From contig NZ_CP011144.1 of the NCBI RefSeq assembly GCF_000972865.1, positions 248,001 through 312,000 of the forward strand: DNA of 64,000 bases, in the 5' to 3' direction. Position 1 is the first letter of the stretch. Each line of letters starts with the position of its first letter. Shown here in pieces: positions 23,683 to 33,420 of this stretch. Source of the DNA: Pseudoxanthomonas suwonensis. Its GTDB lineage: Bacteria; Pseudomonadota; Gammaproteobacteria; Xanthomonadales; Xanthomonadaceae. Both the position numbers and the translations under genes were made by a program. Below the pieces are notes generated by a model. That model was not told where the DNA came from and did no database searches. It was given only the letters and a program-made list of their open reading frames with translations.

Positions 23683-24489
23683 TCAGTTCCTGGCGCCGCC
23701 GGGTACGTCCGCCTCTTTGCTTGCGGCCAGCACCGGCGCCGCGCCACCGCCGCAGTCGCCACTGAGCAGCCGCGAGCCCTGCAGCCACTCCCGGTCCGGG
23801 TAGTAGGCGAAGACGAAGGTGCCGCCCTGGATCGAGTCGATCAGGTGCCGCGCCACCGCCGGGCGCACCGCCGGGCAGCCCAGGCTGCGGCCCAGGCGCC
23901 CCTGCAGCCTCGCCGCCGCCGGATTCACGTACGGGGCGCCGTGGATGACGATGGCGCGGTCGCGCGCGCGGTCGTTGAAACCCGGCTCCAGCCCGCGCAG
24001 GCGCAGCGAATAGCCGTTGCCGCCCATGTAGGTCTCCTGCGCGGTGAAGCCGCCCAGGCTGGTCATGTAGCTGCCGTCGCGGTTGGAGAAGCGCTCGGTC
24101 AGGTTCTCGCCGCTGTTGCGGCCGTGCGCGACCCACTCCTCGAACAGCAGCTTGCGCCCGGCCAGGTCGAACACCCACAGCCGCGGTTCGGTGGAGGGAC
24201 GCGAGTAGTCGATCACGCCGAGCCGGTGCGGGTCGACGCCGAATTCGGGGTAGCGCAGCGCGCACGACATCGCCCGCGCGGCCAGCTGCAGCACCTCGCG
24301 GCTGGCCGCCGGTGCGGCGTGCGCGAGCAGCCCGGTCAGGTCGTGGCCGGCGGCGGCGTCTGCTGCTGGCGCAGCGGCGGATATCGCCGGAGGCAGCGCC
24401 GGCGAACGACTCGAGGACGGATTGCCGGCGGCCGGCACCAGCAGCGGGGCCAGGGCGAGCCAGCGGGCGGCGGAAACGAACGACTTCAT
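23683..24489 (-). CDS. exported murein L,D-transpeptidase catalytic-domain protein
   Basis: A 268-residue protein with signal peptide M-K-S-F-V-S-A-A-R-W-L-A-L-A. The catalytic-domain family (the YkuD_2 type) is recognised from N-S-G-E-N-L-T-E-R-F-S-N, M-G-G-N-G-Y-S-L-R-L-R-G-L-E-P, A-I-V-I-H-G-A-P-Y-V and the nucleophile motif R-S-L-G-C-P-A-V-R-P. It would form or edit 3-3 crosslinks in peptidoglycan in the periplasm. The start is the ATG with GGAAG nine bases upstream. It lies 51 bases downstream of a second, YkuD-type transpeptidase in the same direction; the two probably form one transcript. Confidence 0.87.
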   Translation of the reverse strand: MKSFVSAARWLALAPLLVPAAGNPSSSRSPALPPAISAAAPAADAAAGHDLTGLLAHAAPAASREVLQLAARAMSCALRYPEFGVDPHRLGVIDYSRPSTEPRLWVFDLAGRKLLFEEWVAHGRNSGENLTERFSNRDGSYMTSLGGFTAQETYMGGNGYSLRLRGLEPGFNDRARDRAIVIHGAPYVNPAAARLQGRLGRSLGCPAVRPAVARHLIDSIQGGTFVFAYYPDREWLQGSRLLSGDCGGGAAPVLAASKEADVPGGARN

Positions 24490-24540
24490 GCAGCGGCACT
24501 TCCATGGACAGGCGCCGGCCCGGCATCCGCCGACCCGCAC

Positions 24541-25620
24541 TCAGGGACTGGGGTCGCCCGCATCCGATTCCAACACCGGCTGTGGCTGCTGTTCAGCGTC
24601 CAGCGGACGCATCGCCGGCAGGTCGGTAACCAGCACGGTGGTGCCCGCGACCAGCACATCGTACAGGCGCCGGGCGAAGTCCGGCGGCAGCCGCACCGGC
24701 AGGCTCGGCCTCTCCAGCAGGTCGACCCCGGGGGCGCCGGCACCGCTTCCGTCGCCGCCGTCGGCCAGGATCGGATAGGCCGTCCAGCGGTGCGCCGGCC
24801 GGCTCGGATCGAGCAGGCTGGGATGGCTGCCGCTGCCCTCGCCCATCACGAACAGCGTGGTGCCATGGAAGGCGAAGTCGTCCGACAGCAGCTCCAGCGG
24901 CGCATCGCCGATCGGCACGCCGCCGCGCAGTACGTAGACCCGCTTGTCGGCCAGGCTCACCACCACTCCCACCTGCCCGGCCGGCGCGGCCGCCTCGTCC
25001 CAGCTGTAGTCCACCCCGCCTCCTTCCGGCACCGCCAGCGGCAGGCCCTTGGCCGTGACCGGCGCCAGCACCGCCGGATACACCAGCGTGGTCGGCGCGG
25101 CACGCGCGTCGGAAACCACCACGGTGTCGCCGTTGCGGGTGATCGCGTAGAGCTTCTCGGCGAACGGATGCGGCAGGCGCACGCAGCCGTGCGAGGCCGG
25201 GTAGCCAGGCAACGCGCCGCCGTGCAGGGCGATGCCATCCCAGGTCAGCCGCTGCATGTACGGCATCGGCGCGTTGTTGTAGAGATTGGAGCGGTGGTCC
25301 TTGTGCTTCTGCAGGATGGTGAAGACACCGGTCGGCGTCTCCTTGCCCGGCTTGCCGGAACTGATCGTGGACACGCCGATCGCGATGCCGTTGCGGTAGA
25401 CGTAGGCGCGCTGCTCGTCGAGGCTGACCACCAGCACCACCGGCCCCTCCGGGGCGATCTCGGGGTGCCAAAGGAACTCGCCGGGCTTGAGGTCCAGCGG
25501 CCCGCGCGGGACGTCCTGGGCCAGCGCCGCGGTGGCGGCCAGCAGCAGCGCGGCCGCCAAGGCGCGCAGGGCGCGCCGCAACGGGCCGGTGTCCACCGCC
25601 TCCCCATTGCATCCCGCCAT
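24541..25620 (-). CDS. L,D-transpeptidase (YkuD) with a second degenerate YkuD-like half
   Basis: A 359-residue exported protein; AAGGGGG lies five bases before the chosen ATG. After a signal peptide (residues 15-35) the YkuD domain spans about residues 58-172, with H-G-G-A-L-P-G and catalytic Cys146 in S-H-G-C-V-R-L. Residues 217 onward repeat the start of the domain (V-V-V-S-L-A-D-K-R-V-Y-V-L-R-G-G-V-P-I-G against V-V-L-V-V-S-L-D-E-Q-R-A-Y-V-Y-R-N-G) but lack the His and Cys motifs, so the second half is probably non-catalytic. Likely substrates are peptidoglycan stem peptides or lipoprotein anchoring. First gene of a two-gene unit. Confidence 0.86.
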   Translation of the reverse strand: MAGCNGEAVDTGPLRRALRALAAALLLAATAALAQDVPRGPLDLKPGEFLWHPEIAPEGPVVLVVSLDEQRAYVYRNGIAIGVSTISSGKPGKETPTGVFTILQKHKDHRSNLYNNAPMPYMQRLTWDGIALHGGALPGYPASHGCVRLPHPFAEKLYAITRNGDTVVVSDARAAPTTLVYPAVLAPVTAKGLPLAVPEGGGVDYSWDEAAAPAGQVGVVVSLADKRVYVLRGGVPIGDAPLELLSDDFAFHGTTLFVMGEGSGSHPSLLDPSRPAHRWTAYPILADGGDGSGAGAPGVDLLERPSLPVRLPPDFARRLYDVLVAGTTVLVTDLPAMRPLDAEQQPQPVLESDAGDPSP

Positions 25621-25815
25621 GCATACCCCCTTCGGACAGATTCCCCCGCGCGGGCGGCACGACGCTCGCGCGCTGCGGGGACGGTGCGAGGCCGATGCTA
25701 GTCGACCCGATGCCGGACGGCGAGCCGGGGTGGCCGCATCGAACGATTGCGATGCCGGTGCCGGAACCGCGCTGTATCCACAGCGTCCGGGAACACGTAC
25801 ACTGTGACCCCATAT

Positions 25816-25946
25816 CCCGTCGTCCCGGCGAAACGCTTCACCACAGCCGAATGGCTGGTCACGCCAGGACCCAGTGACTTCAGCTTCGCTACGCAGACAT
25901 GCAGGGCGGAAAGACGCTAGGTCCCGGCGTTCGCCGGGACGACGGG
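25816..25946. repeat. CGTCGTCCC-type inverted repeat
   Basis: Ends CCCGTCGTCCCGGCG and CGCCGGGACGACGGG, with internal ACGCCAGGACCCAGTGACTT and TAGGTCCCGGCG; longer than other copies through an insertion related to the copy at 59832. The 25621-25993 interval holds this repeat and nothing else that is recognisable. Confidence 0.85.
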
Positions 25947-25993
25947 GCGGAGGTGGCTGCCGGTGCGGATACTGCTCGGGCCGGCAACGCCGC

Positions 25994-27283
25994 TCAGCCC
26001 AGCAGGTGCGCGCGCAATACGTCGTATTCCGGCGGCACCGGCTCGGCATGCGCCGGGCGCGCCAGCAGTTCGGCCAGCGCCGGCGGCACTTCGACCGCGT
26101 GCCCGACCAGTGGTTCGACCACCGACTCGAACTTGGCCGGGTGCGCGGTCGCCGCCACCGCCCAGTCGCCATCGATGCCCTCGGCGCGCAGCGTGTCCAG
26201 TACGTGCACCGCGGTGGCGGTGTGCGGACAGAACACCTCCCCATGGCGTTCCCAGCGCGCGCGGATGGTGGCACGGATGGTGGCGTCGTCCACCGACACC
26301 GCGGTGAACGCCGTGCGCAGCGCCGCGTCGTCGCCGGCGTACAGCCAGCGCAGCCGCTCGAAGTTGCTCGGCGCGCCGACATCCATCGCATTGGCCAGGG
26401 TGGCGACGCTGGCGCGCGGCAGCCAGGCGTCGCCGGCGAAGTACTCCGGCAGCACCCGGTTGGCATTGGTCGCCAGCACGATGCGGCCGAGCGGCACGCC
26501 CTGCGCGCGCGCCAGGATCGCGGCCAGCGCGTTGCCTAGGTTGCCGGTGGGGACGACGAAATCCAGTTCCCGCCCGGTCGCGGCGCGGTGCGCGAGCGCG
26601 GCATGCGCGTAGTAGCTCATCTGCGGCAGCAGCCGGCCCAGGCTGATGCTGTTGGCCGAACTCAGCGGGACCTGCGCCTGCAGCTGCGCATCGCCCAGCG
26701 CGCGCTTGACCAGCGCCTGACAGTCGTCGAACGAGCCGGCCACCCGCAGCGCGGACACGTTGCCGCCGAAGCAGCCCAGCTGGTGCGCCTGCCGCGGCGA
26801 CACGCGCCCGTCCGGGTACAGCACCACCACCCGCAGGCCCGGCTGGCCGTGGAAGGCGGCCGCGACCGCCGCGCCGGTGTCGCCGGAAGTCGCGACCAGG
26901 ATGGTCAGCGGCCGGTCCTCGCCGTGGCGGATCCGCGCCAGGCTGGCGGCGAGGAAGCGCGCGCCGACGTCCTTGAACGCCGCGGTCGGGCCGTGGAACA
27001 ACTCGAGCACGTGGTCGCCCGGGGTGGCCAGCGGCTTGAGCGGCACCGGGAAGTCGAGGGCCTCGGCGCAGATCGCGGCCAGCTCCGGTGCCAGCGCGTC
27101 GCCCTCGAAGAACGGCGCCAGCAATGTCGTGGTCGTCGCGGCGAGGCTGTCGCCGGGCTGCAGGTCGCGGCCGGCAGGCAGTTTCGCCGGCACGTACAGG
27201 CCGCCGTCCGGCGCCAGTCCGGCGGCGATGGCGGCGCTGAGGCTAGCGGCGGGTGCGCTGTTGCGGGTGGAAACGAAGTTCAT
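25994..27283 (-). CDS. thrC: threonine synthase
   Basis: A 429-residue PLP enzyme converting O-phosphohomoserine to threonine. The E. coli-like long form is recognised by T-R-N-S-A, F-H-G-P-T-A-A-F-K-D-V-G-A-R-F (PLP Lys104), A-T-S-G-D-T-G-A-A-V-A and N-S-I-S-L-G-R-L-L-P-Q. It is the last gene of the thrA-thrB-thrC run; 136 bases with an inverted repeat separate it from thrB. A second threonine-synthase-like gene of a different subfamily lies at 61122. Confidence 0.96.
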   Translation of the reverse strand: MNFVSTRNSAPAASLSAAIAAGLAPDGGLYVPAKLPAGRDLQPGDSLAATTTTLLAPFFEGDALAPELAAICAEALDFPVPLKPLATPGDHVLELFHGPTAAFKDVGARFLAASLARIRHGEDRPLTILVATSGDTGAAVAAAFHGQPGLRVVVLYPDGRVSPRQAHQLGCFGGNVSALRVAGSFDDCQALVKRALGDAQLQAQVPLSSANSISLGRLLPQMSYYAHAALAHRAATGRELDFVVPTGNLGNALAAILARAQGVPLGRIVLATNANRVLPEYFAGDAWLPRASVATLANAMDVGAPSNFERLRWLYAGDDAALRTAFTAVSVDDATIRATIRARWERHGEVFCPHTATAVHVLDTLRAEGIDGDWAVAATAHPAKFESVVEPLVGHAVEVPPALAELLARPAHAEPVPPEYDVLRAHLLG

Positions 27284-27317
27284 TGCGGGTCCGTGCATCC
27301 GATGGTGGTGGATCCAT

Positions 27318-27407
27318 CGTCGTTCCCGCGTAGGCGGGAACCCAGCGACTTTCGCTTCTTGCAACTGCCTGCAAGTCGCTGGGTCCCCGCCTGCGCGGGG
27401 ACGACGG
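27318..27407. repeat. CGTCGTTCC-type inverted repeat within the thr operon
   Basis: CGTCGTTCCCGCGTAGGCGG and AAGTCGCTGGGTCCCCGCC with GGGGACGACGG at the other end. It sits between thrB and thrC and could affect transcript processing. Confidence 0.88.
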
Positions 27408-27419
27408 CCTTGTCGTGTC

Positions 27420-28391
27420 CTACAGCAGCACCGCCCCCGGGCTGTCGACCGGCGACACCCAGGCCTGGCTCTCGAACCCGGCCTCGGCGAACGCCGCCTG
27501 CACCGCCGGCGCCGCGGCCTGCGCGCGCTCGCGCGATTCGAACCAGGCGAACACGCTCGGCCCGGCGCCGGAGATGCTCGCGCCCATCGCCCCCGCGTCC
27601 AGCGCCGCGGCCTTGGCCGCGTCGAAGCCGGCGATCAGCGGCGCGCGGCGCGGCTCCACCAACACGTCGCGCAGGCCGGCGCGAACCAGCGCGGCGTCGC
27701 CGGCATGGCAGCCGGCCAGCACCAGCGCCAGGTTCGCGCTCTGCGCCACGAAGTCCTTCAACTCGTAGCCGCCGGCCAGCGCCTCGCGCGCGCGGCGCGT
27801 CTCCAGCACCGCCTCCGGATGCACCAGCAGGCTGTGCCAGGCCTCCGGCACCGGGATCCGCACCAGCCGGTCGGCGGTGGCCAGCACCAGCCCGCCCAGC
27901 AGCATCGGCCCGAGGTTGTCGCCATGGCGGCCGCCACTGGCCACCACCTCGCCCGACAGCGCGAACGGATACAGCGCCTGCCGCGGCAGCGGCGCGTCCA
28001 GCAGCGCATTGGCCGCCACCAGTGCGGCCACGCAGGAGGCGGCCGAACCGCCCATGCCCGAGCCCAGGGCGATGCCCTTGTCGATCTCGATCTCGAACCC
28101 GTACGGCAGCGCCAGCGCCTCGCGCAGCGCCAGCAGCGCGGCGCCTGCGGTGTTGCGCGCCGCCTCCAGCGGCAGCGGGAACGGCGCGCCACGGATCGCG
28201 GCGATCCGCACTTGCGGTTCGGGAATGCGCCGCGCGGTGACCGTATCGCCGACCCCGGCCAGCGGATGGCCGAGGATGTCGAAGCCGACCGCCACGTTGC
28301 CCACCGACGCCGGCGAGAACGCCGTGGCCTGGCGCTGCGCCGCAGCGGTAGCCAGTGCCGGCGCGCTGTTCGCCGCGTGCGCCTCGCTCAC
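27420..28391 (-). CDS. thrB: homoserine kinase
   Basis: A 323-residue GHMP kinase phosphorylating homoserine. The ATP-binding loop [11 protein letters not shown] is clear, as are [14 protein letters not shown] and the C-terminal [13 protein letters not shown]. Translation starts at a GTG that overlaps the thrA TGA by four bases (GTGA), so the two are translationally coupled. Confidence 0.96.
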   Translation of the reverse strand: MSEAHAANSAPALATAAAQRQATAFSPASVGNVAVGFDILGHPLAGVGDTVTARRIPEPQVRIAAIRGAPFPLPLEAARNTAGAALLALREALALPYGFEIEIDKGIALGSGMGGSAASCVAALVAANALLDAPLPRQALYPFALSGEVVASGGRHGDNLGPMLLGGLVLATADRLVRIPVPEAWHSLLVHPEAVLETRRAREALAGGYELKDFVAQSANLALVLAGCHAGDAALVRAGLRDVLVEPRRAPLIAGFDAAKAAALDAGAMGASISGAGPSVFAWFESRERAQAAAPAVQAAFAEAGFESQAWVSPVDSPGAVLL

Positions 28392-30916
28392 AGGCGCGCT
28401 CCCCGACCGGCCGCCACCCGCAGCAGGTCGGCGAACACGCCGGCGGCGGTCACCTCCGGCCCCGCGCCCGGGCCCTGCACGATCAGCGGGTTGTCGCAGT
28501 AGCGGCGGGTGGTGAACTGGACGATGTTGTCGGTCAGGCGCAGGTTGGCGAAGGCGTGCTCGTGCGGCAGCTCGACCAGGCCGACGCTGGCGCGGCCATC
28601 GGCATCGAGCCGGGCGACGTAGCGCAGCACTCTGCCCGCCCCCTGCGCCGCGGCCAGCCGCGCGGCGAAGCCGGCGTCGACCTCGTGCAGCCGCGCCATG
28701 AAGTCCTCGACGCTGGCCTGGCGCAGCACCTCGGGCACCAGGCTCTCGACCTCCACGTCCTCCAGGCTCAGTTCGCGCCCGGCCTCGCGCGCCAGGATCA
28801 CCAGCTTGCGCGCCACGTCGGTGCCGGACAGGTCGTCGCGCGGATCCGGCTCGGTGTAGCCCAGCGCGCGCGCCTCGGCCACCAGCTGCGAGAACGGCAC
28901 GCTGCCGTCGTACTTGTTGAACAGCCAGGCCAGGGTGCCGGAGAAGATGCCCTCGATCGAGACCACCGCGTCGCCGGTGTCGAGCAGGTCGCGCAGCGTG
29001 GAGATCACCGGCAGGCCGGCGCCGACCGTGGCCTCGTAGCGGAAGCGCGCGCCGCTGGCCGCGGCCGCCTCGCGGATCGCGGCGTAGCGCGGCAGCGGGC
29101 CGGCGCCGGCCTGCTTGTTCGGGGTGACCACGTGGATGCCGGCGGCCAGCCACTGCGGGTAGCGGTCGGCCACCTCGGGGCTGGCGCTGCAGTCGACGAT
29201 CGCCACGTGCGGCAGGTGCGAGTCGAGCAGGTGCGCAGTGAAGCGGTCCAGGTCGGCCGGCTCGGTGGCGGCCTGGAAGCGGCTGCGCCAGTCGCCCTCG
29301 ATCCCGCGCGGGTCGAGCAGCTGGCGGCCGCGCGAGGCGATCGCGCGCAGGCGCAGGTCCAGGTGGGTGCGCTCCAGCAGCCCGCCGCGCGCGGCCAGCA
29401 ACTGGTCCAGCAGGGTCGCGCCGACGTTGCCCGGGCCGATCACGCCCACCGCGAAGGTCTGCGGCGACAGCCAGAAGCCGGCATGCGCCGCCCGCAATGC
29501 GCGGGTGGCGTGGTCGCTGTCGATCGCCACCGAGATGTTGCGCTCGGACGAGCCCTGGGCGATGGCGCGGATGTTGACCTGCGCACGGCCGAGCGACTCG
29601 AACAGGCGCGCGGCCACGCCCGGCTGCCCGGCCATGCCGTCGCCGACCGCGGCCAGCACGCTGATCCCCGGCACCTGCTGCACCCGCTGCACCTGGCCGA
29701 CGGTCAGCTCATGGGCGAAGGCGTTGACCAGCGCCGCCTGGGCGCGGTCGGCGTCCCCCTGCCTGACCACGCAGCAGATCGAATGCTCCGACGAGCCCTG
29801 CGAGATCATCACCACCGAGACCTTGGCGTTGCGCAGCGCGGCGAACACGCGCTCGGCCGTGCCCGGCACGCCGATCAGGCCAGTGCCCTCCAGGTTCACC
29901 AGGGCCAGGTCCGGGCTCAGGGTCAGGCCCTTCACCGGGCCGGTGAAGTCGCGCTCGGCGGTGATGCGGGTGCCGGGATGATCGGGCTGGAAGGTGTTGC
30001 GGATGATGATCGGCAGGCCGCGCTCGATCGCCGGCGCCATGGTCTGCGGGTGCACGACCTTGGCGCCGAAATAGGCCAGCTCGCAGGCCTCGTCGTAGCT
30101 GAGCGAGCCCAGCTGCACCGCCTCGGGCACCACCCGCGGGTCGGCCGAGAGCACGCCGTCCACGTCGGTCCAGATGTGCAGCTCGTCGGCATCGAACAGC
30201 GCGGCGAAGATCGCGCCGGAATAGTCGCTGCCGTTGCGGCCCAGGGTGGTGATCCGGTCCTGCGCGTCGCGGGCGACGAAGCCGGTGGCCACCACCCGCG
30301 CCTGCGGGTTGCGCTGGCGCCATTCGTGCAGCCGCTGCGCGCTCAGCTCCCAGTCCACGTCCACGCCCAGTTCGCCGTGGCTGACCACCAGCACCTCGCG
30401 CGCGTCCAGCACTGCGCAGTCCTCGCCCAGCGTGCGCAGGTGCTCGCCGAGCAGCTTGGCCGAGTACACCTCGCCCTGCCCCTGCACCCGCTGCAGCACT
30501 TCGCCGGGCAGGCCGCCGATCACGCTCAGCGCGGCCAGCACCTGGGCCAGTTCGTCGAAGCGCTGGTCCAGCCACTCCACCGCGGTGCCGGCATGCTCGC
30601 CGAGCAGGGCCACCGCCGCACCGCGGTGCCGCGCGCGCAGTTCGTGCCAGCGCTCGCGCCATTCCGGCACGGTGGCGTCGACCGGGGTGGCCGCCGCCAG
30701 CGTCGCCAGTTCGATCAGCGCGTCGGTCACGCCCTTCATCGCCGAGACCACGGCGACCTGCACCGCCTCGTCGCGGGCCAGCAGCAGCCGCGCGACATGC
30801 CGGTAGCGCTCCGCATCGGCCACGGAAGTGCCGCCGAACTTGTGCACGATCGTGCGGGCAGGCGCGACGGCGCCGGCGGCGGGGAGGACGTGGGCTTCTG
30901 CGGCGTGCGACGACAT
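28388..30916 (-). CDS. thrA: bifunctional aspartokinase I / homoserine dehydrogenase I
   Basis: An 842-residue fusion: aspartate kinase from about residue 22 ([10 protein letters not shown]), two ACT-type regulatory segments around 320-470 ([12 protein letters not shown] and [12 protein letters not shown]), and homoserine dehydrogenase from about 480 ([10 protein letters not shown], then S-G-T-L-A-W-L-F-N). It catalyses the first and third steps from aspartate to threonine and is normally inhibited by threonine. The start follows GAGGTCC. Upstream lies a Thr/Ile-rich leader and a hairpin, so amino-acid-dependent attenuation is expected. Confidence 0.96.
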   Translation of the reverse strand: MSSHAAEAHVLPAAGAVAPARTIVHKFGGTSVADAERYRHVARLLLARDEAVQVAVVSAMKGVTDALIELATLAAATPVDATVPEWRERWHELRARHRGAAVALLGEHAGTAVEWLDQRFDELAQVLAALSVIGGLPGEVLQRVQGQGEVYSAKLLGEHLRTLGEDCAVLDAREVLVVSHGELGVDVDWELSAQRLHEWRQRNPQARVVATGFVARDAQDRITTLGRNGSDYSGAIFAALFDADELHIWTDVDGVLSADPRVVPEAVQLGSLSYDEACELAYFGAKVVHPQTMAPAIERGLPIIIRNTFQPDHPGTRITAERDFTGPVKGLTLSPDLALVNLEGTGLIGVPGTAERVFAALRNAKVSVVMISQGSSEHSICCVVRQGDADRAQAALVNAFAHELTVGQVQRVQQVPGISVLAAVGDGMAGQPGVAARLFESLGRAQVNIRAIAQGSSERNISVAIDSDHATRALRAAHAGFWLSPQTFAVGVIGPGNVGATLLDQLLAARGGLLERTHLDLRLRAIASRGRQLLDPRGIEGDWRSRFQAATEPADLDRFTAHLLDSHLPHVAIVDCSASPEVADRYPQWLAAGIHVVTPNKQAGAGPLPRYAAIREAAAASGARFRYEATVGAGLPVISTLRDLLDTGDAVVSIEGIFSGTLAWLFNKYDGSVPFSQLVAEARALGYTEPDPRDDLSGTDVARKLVILAREAGRELSLEDVEVESLVPEVLRQASVEDFMARLHEVDAGFAARLAAAQGAGRVLRYVARLDADGRASVGLVELPHEHAFANLRLTDNIVQFTTRRYCDNPLIVQGPGAGPEVTAAGVFADLLRVAAGRGARL

Positions 30917-30962
30917 GGAGGACCTCGGTGGTGGAGGCCCCGCGCGCATCCGGTGGCGGGTC

Positions 30963-30990
30963 GCCCCGCTACCTGATCCAGGTGCGGGGC
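30963..30990 (-). promoter_or_regulatory. leader hairpin of the thr operon (candidate attenuator)
   Basis: On the transcript GCCCCGC-ACCTG-GAT-CAGGT-A-GCGGGGC forms a 12-bp stem with one bulged A, ending 46 bases before thrA and 15 bases after the leader-peptide stop. There is no U-tract behind it, so termination would have to be Rho-assisted or the hairpin may act on translation instead. Confidence 0.6.
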
Positions 30991-31004
30991 CGTGGTTTCG
31001 CGGG

Positions 31005-31139
31005 TTACACGAAGACGACGGACCGCACCGGGCGGGTAATACCGGTGGCGGTAATGGTGGTGATGCCGAAGATGGACGCACGGGCGCGCAACCGTCCGCA
31101 GGACGGAATCCGGGAGGCGCTGGCATTCATCTTCGACAT
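31005..31139 (-). CDS. thrL: thr operon leader peptide
   Basis: A 44-codon open frame ending 88 bases before thrA. Its centre encodes [13 protein letters not shown]: five Thr (all ACC) and three Ile codons in eleven positions, the composition expected for a threonine/isoleucine attenuator and analogous to the E. coli ThrL run. The true start is uncertain: the ATG at 31139 begins the longest frame, an ATG three codons later is possible, and neither has a strong ribosome site. A perfect TTGACA (31172-31177, minus strand) precedes it. The role is inferred from position and codons. Confidence 0.75.
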   Translation of the reverse strand: MSKMNASASRIPSCGRLRARASIFGITTITATGITRPVRSVVFV

Positions 31140-31171
31140 GGGCACCAAGAGGACACGACCGCGCGGGGGGC

Positions 31172-31177
31172 TGTCAA
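31172..31177 (-). promoter_or_regulatory. -35 element of the thr operon
   Basis: A perfect TTGACA on the minus strand, 33 bases before the leader-peptide ATG; a matching -10 hexamer is not obvious (weak candidates around TGTCCTCTT). Confidence 0.45.
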
Positions 31178-31349
31178 GTGTTGCAGCGCCACATGCGTGG
31201 AAAATTTTCCGTTGCGGAAGAAACAGTTAGCGTGGCCCGAGGGGCGCGGCGGCAATCCCCGACGCGCGCCGCATCCGGTTGCAGGGCGCGCGCGGCCCGG
31301 GAGCGACGCGCAATACGGGCCTGCGCGATCGTGCATGAAGAAGGAAGGA

Positions 31350-31426
31350 TGGTGACCCCGGCGCGATTCGAACGCACGACCTGTCCCTTAGGAGGGGACC
31401 GCTCTATCCAGCTGAGCTACGGGGCC
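31350..31426 (-). tRNA. tRNA-Arg(CCT)
   Basis: A 77-base cloverleaf with acceptor GGCCCCG/CGGGGTC, D arm AGCTCAGCTGGATAGAGC, anticodon stem GTCCC-CTCCTAA-GGGAC (anticodon CCT, reads AGG), T loop GTTCGAATC and an encoded CCA. Located between the thr leader and amaB, transcribed away from amaB. It is intact and no integration fragment is seen beside it. Confidence 0.95.
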
Positions 31427-31504
31427 ACGGCCGCGGATTGTCGCACGGCGCCCCTGTACGTCCAATGCCGATGCGTCGCCGGCAGGGCCGAGGCACCCCT
31501 TTGC

Positions 31505-31510
31505 TAGAAT
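31505..31510 (+). promoter_or_regulatory. putative -10 box for amaB
   Basis: TAGAAT in TTGCTAGAATCGCC, 82 bases before the start codon; the same GCTAGAATC context recurs before other genes here. Confidence 0.4.
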
Positions 31511-31592
31511 CGCCGCACGCATCGAGACGCCGCCGTCCCCCACCCGCGGCGCGACTCCGGGCCACGCGCCCGCCCCGTTTCCAGGAGATTCC

Positions 31593-33125
31593 ATGTCCGC
31601 ATCCCTGCTCCAGGCCCTGGGCCTTGGCGCCACCAATTCCGGCACCTACCTCGGCGATGGCCGCTGGTCCGGCGCCAGCGGCGCCGGCGTGCTGCGCCCG
31701 GCCAACCCGACCACCGGCGAGGTCATCGCCGAGGTCCAGGCCACCACCGAGGCCGACTACGAGGCGGTGATCGCCCGCGCCCAGGCGGCGTTCAAGGACT
31801 GGCGCACGGTGCCGGCGCCGCGCCGCGGCGAGGCCATCCGCCTGTGCGGCGATGCGCTGCGCCGGAACAAGGACGCGCTCGGCTCGCTGGTGGCGCTGGA
31901 GATGGGCAAGAGCAAGGCCGAGGGCGACGGCGAAGTGCAGGAGATGATCGACATCGCCGACTTCGCGGTGGGCCAGAGCCGCATGCTCTACGGCTACACC
32001 ATGCATTCGGAGCGGCCCGGCCACCGCATGTACGAGCAGTACCAGCCGCTGGGCCTGGTCGGCATCATCAGCGCGTTCAACTTCCCGGTCGCGGTGTGGG
32101 CATGGAACTCGTTCCTGGCCGCGATCTGCGGCGACGTGTGCCTGTGGAAGCCATCGAACAAGACCCCGCTCACCGCCATCGCCTCGATGAAGATCTGCAA
32201 CGAGGCGCTGAAGGAAGGCGGCTTCCCTGACATCTTCTTCCTGGTGAACGACGCCGGCACCGCGCTGGCCGAGAAGCTGGTCGATGACCGGCGCATCCCG
32301 CTGATCAGCTTCACCGGTTCGACCCAGGTCGGCCGCGAGGTCGCGGTGAAGGTCGCCCGGCGCCTTGGCCGCTGCCTGCTGGAGCTGGGCGGCAACAACG
32401 CGATCATCCTCGACGAGAGCGCGGACCTGAAGCTGGCCATCCCCGGCATCGTGTTCGGCGCGGTCGGGACCGCCGGCCAGCGCTGCACCACCACCCGCAG
32501 ACTGATCGTGCACGAATCGATTTATGACGACGTGCTGGCGACCCTTGTCAAGGCCTACCAGCAGGTCGAGGGCAAGATCGGCGATCCGCAGGACACGGCC
32601 AACCTGATGGGCCCGCTCAACAGCCGCGGCGCGGTCGAGCAGTTCCTGGCCACGGTCGAGAAGGCCAAGGCCGCCGGCGGCAAGGTGGAAACCGGCGGCA
32701 CTGCGCTGGACCGCGCCGGCCACTTCGTCCTGCCGACCATCGTCACCGGGCTGAAGAACAGCGACGAGGTCGTCCAGCACGAGACCTTTGCCCCGATCCT
32801 GTACGTGATGAAGTACTCGACCCTGGACGAGGCGATCGAGATGCAGAACGGCGTGCCGCAGGGCCTGTCGTCCTCGATCTTCACCCAGAACCTGAAGGCG
32901 GCCGAGCGCTTCCTGTCGGCGGCCGGCAGCGATTGCGGCATCGCCAACGTCAACATCGGCACCTCCGGCGCGGAGATCGGCGGCGCCTTCGGCGGCGAGA
33001 AGGACACCGGCGGCGGCCGCGAGTCCGGCTCGGACGCATGGAAGGTGTACATGCGCCGGCAGACCAACACGATCAATTACTCGGATTCGTTGCCGCTGGC
33101 GCAGGGGATCAAGTTCGATTTGTGA
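31593..33125 (+). CDS. amaB: ALDH7-family L-aminoadipate-semialdehyde dehydrogenase
   Basis: A 510-residue NAD-dependent aldehyde dehydrogenase. The ALDH7/antiquitin signature is clear: [27 protein letters not shown] and the catalytic Cys298 in G-Q-R-C-T-T-T-R-R. Members oxidise alpha-aminoadipate semialdehyde/piperideine-6-carboxylate in lysine degradation. AGGAG stands seven bases before the ATG. It is a single gene, flanked by the tRNA-Arg and a repeat-filled gap. Confidence 0.9.
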   Translation: MSASLLQALGLGATNSGTYLGDGRWSGASGAGVLRPANPTTGEVIAEVQATTEADYEAVIARAQAAFKDWRTVPAPRRGEAIRLCGDALRRNKDALGSLVALEMGKSKAEGDGEVQEMIDIADFAVGQSRMLYGYTMHSERPGHRMYEQYQPLGLVGIISAFNFPVAVWAWNSFLAAICGDVCLWKPSNKTPLTAIASMKICNEALKEGGFPDIFFLVNDAGTALAEKLVDDRRIPLISFTGSTQVGREVAVKVARRLGRCLLELGGNNAIILDESADLKLAIPGIVFGAVGTAGQRCTTTRRLIVHESIYDDVLATLVKAYQQVEGKIGDPQDTANLMGPLNSRGAVEQFLATVEKAKAAGGKVETGGTALDRAGHFVLPTIVTGLKNSDEVVQHETFAPILYVMKYSTLDEAIEMQNGVPQGLSSSIFTQNLKAAERFLSAAGSDCGIANVNIGTSGAEIGGAFGGEKDTGGGRESGSDAWKVYMRRQTNTINYSDSLPLAQGIKFDL

Positions 33126-33183
33126 CGGCGCGGGGCGTTCGCCTTGGGCTGCGCATCGACCAACCACAATAGCGACTCCAATT

Positions 33184-33311
33184 CCCGTCGCCCCCGCGTA
33201 GGCGGGGGCCCAGCGACTTTGATCTTGCAGGACTGCGGGCAGTGCCAAGTCGCTGGATGATCAGCCATCCGGCTGCTGAGGAACGTTTCCCGCCTACGCG
33301 GGCATGACGGG
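33184..33311. repeat. CGTCGCCCC-type inverted repeat
   Basis: CCCGTCGCCCCCGCGTAGGC on the left; CCCGCCTACGCGGGCATGACGGG on the right; internal CCCAGCGACTTTG and CAAGTCGCTGG. It nearly fills the gap between amaB and the methyltransferase. Confidence 0.85.
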
Positions 33312-33420
33312 AATTGGAGAAATGCGCAGCAAGCGGTGATCGTTCGATGACAACGGACGAACGCGTCCGGCCCTACCCTGGCCGTCCGTCCACCGAGCCA
33401 TCCATGGCGACCAAGCGACC

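Noticed and set aside
31350..31426. tRNA-Arg as a second integration site
   Set aside because: The gene is intact, no duplicated 3' fragment or integrase is seen nearby, and both flanks are core genes.
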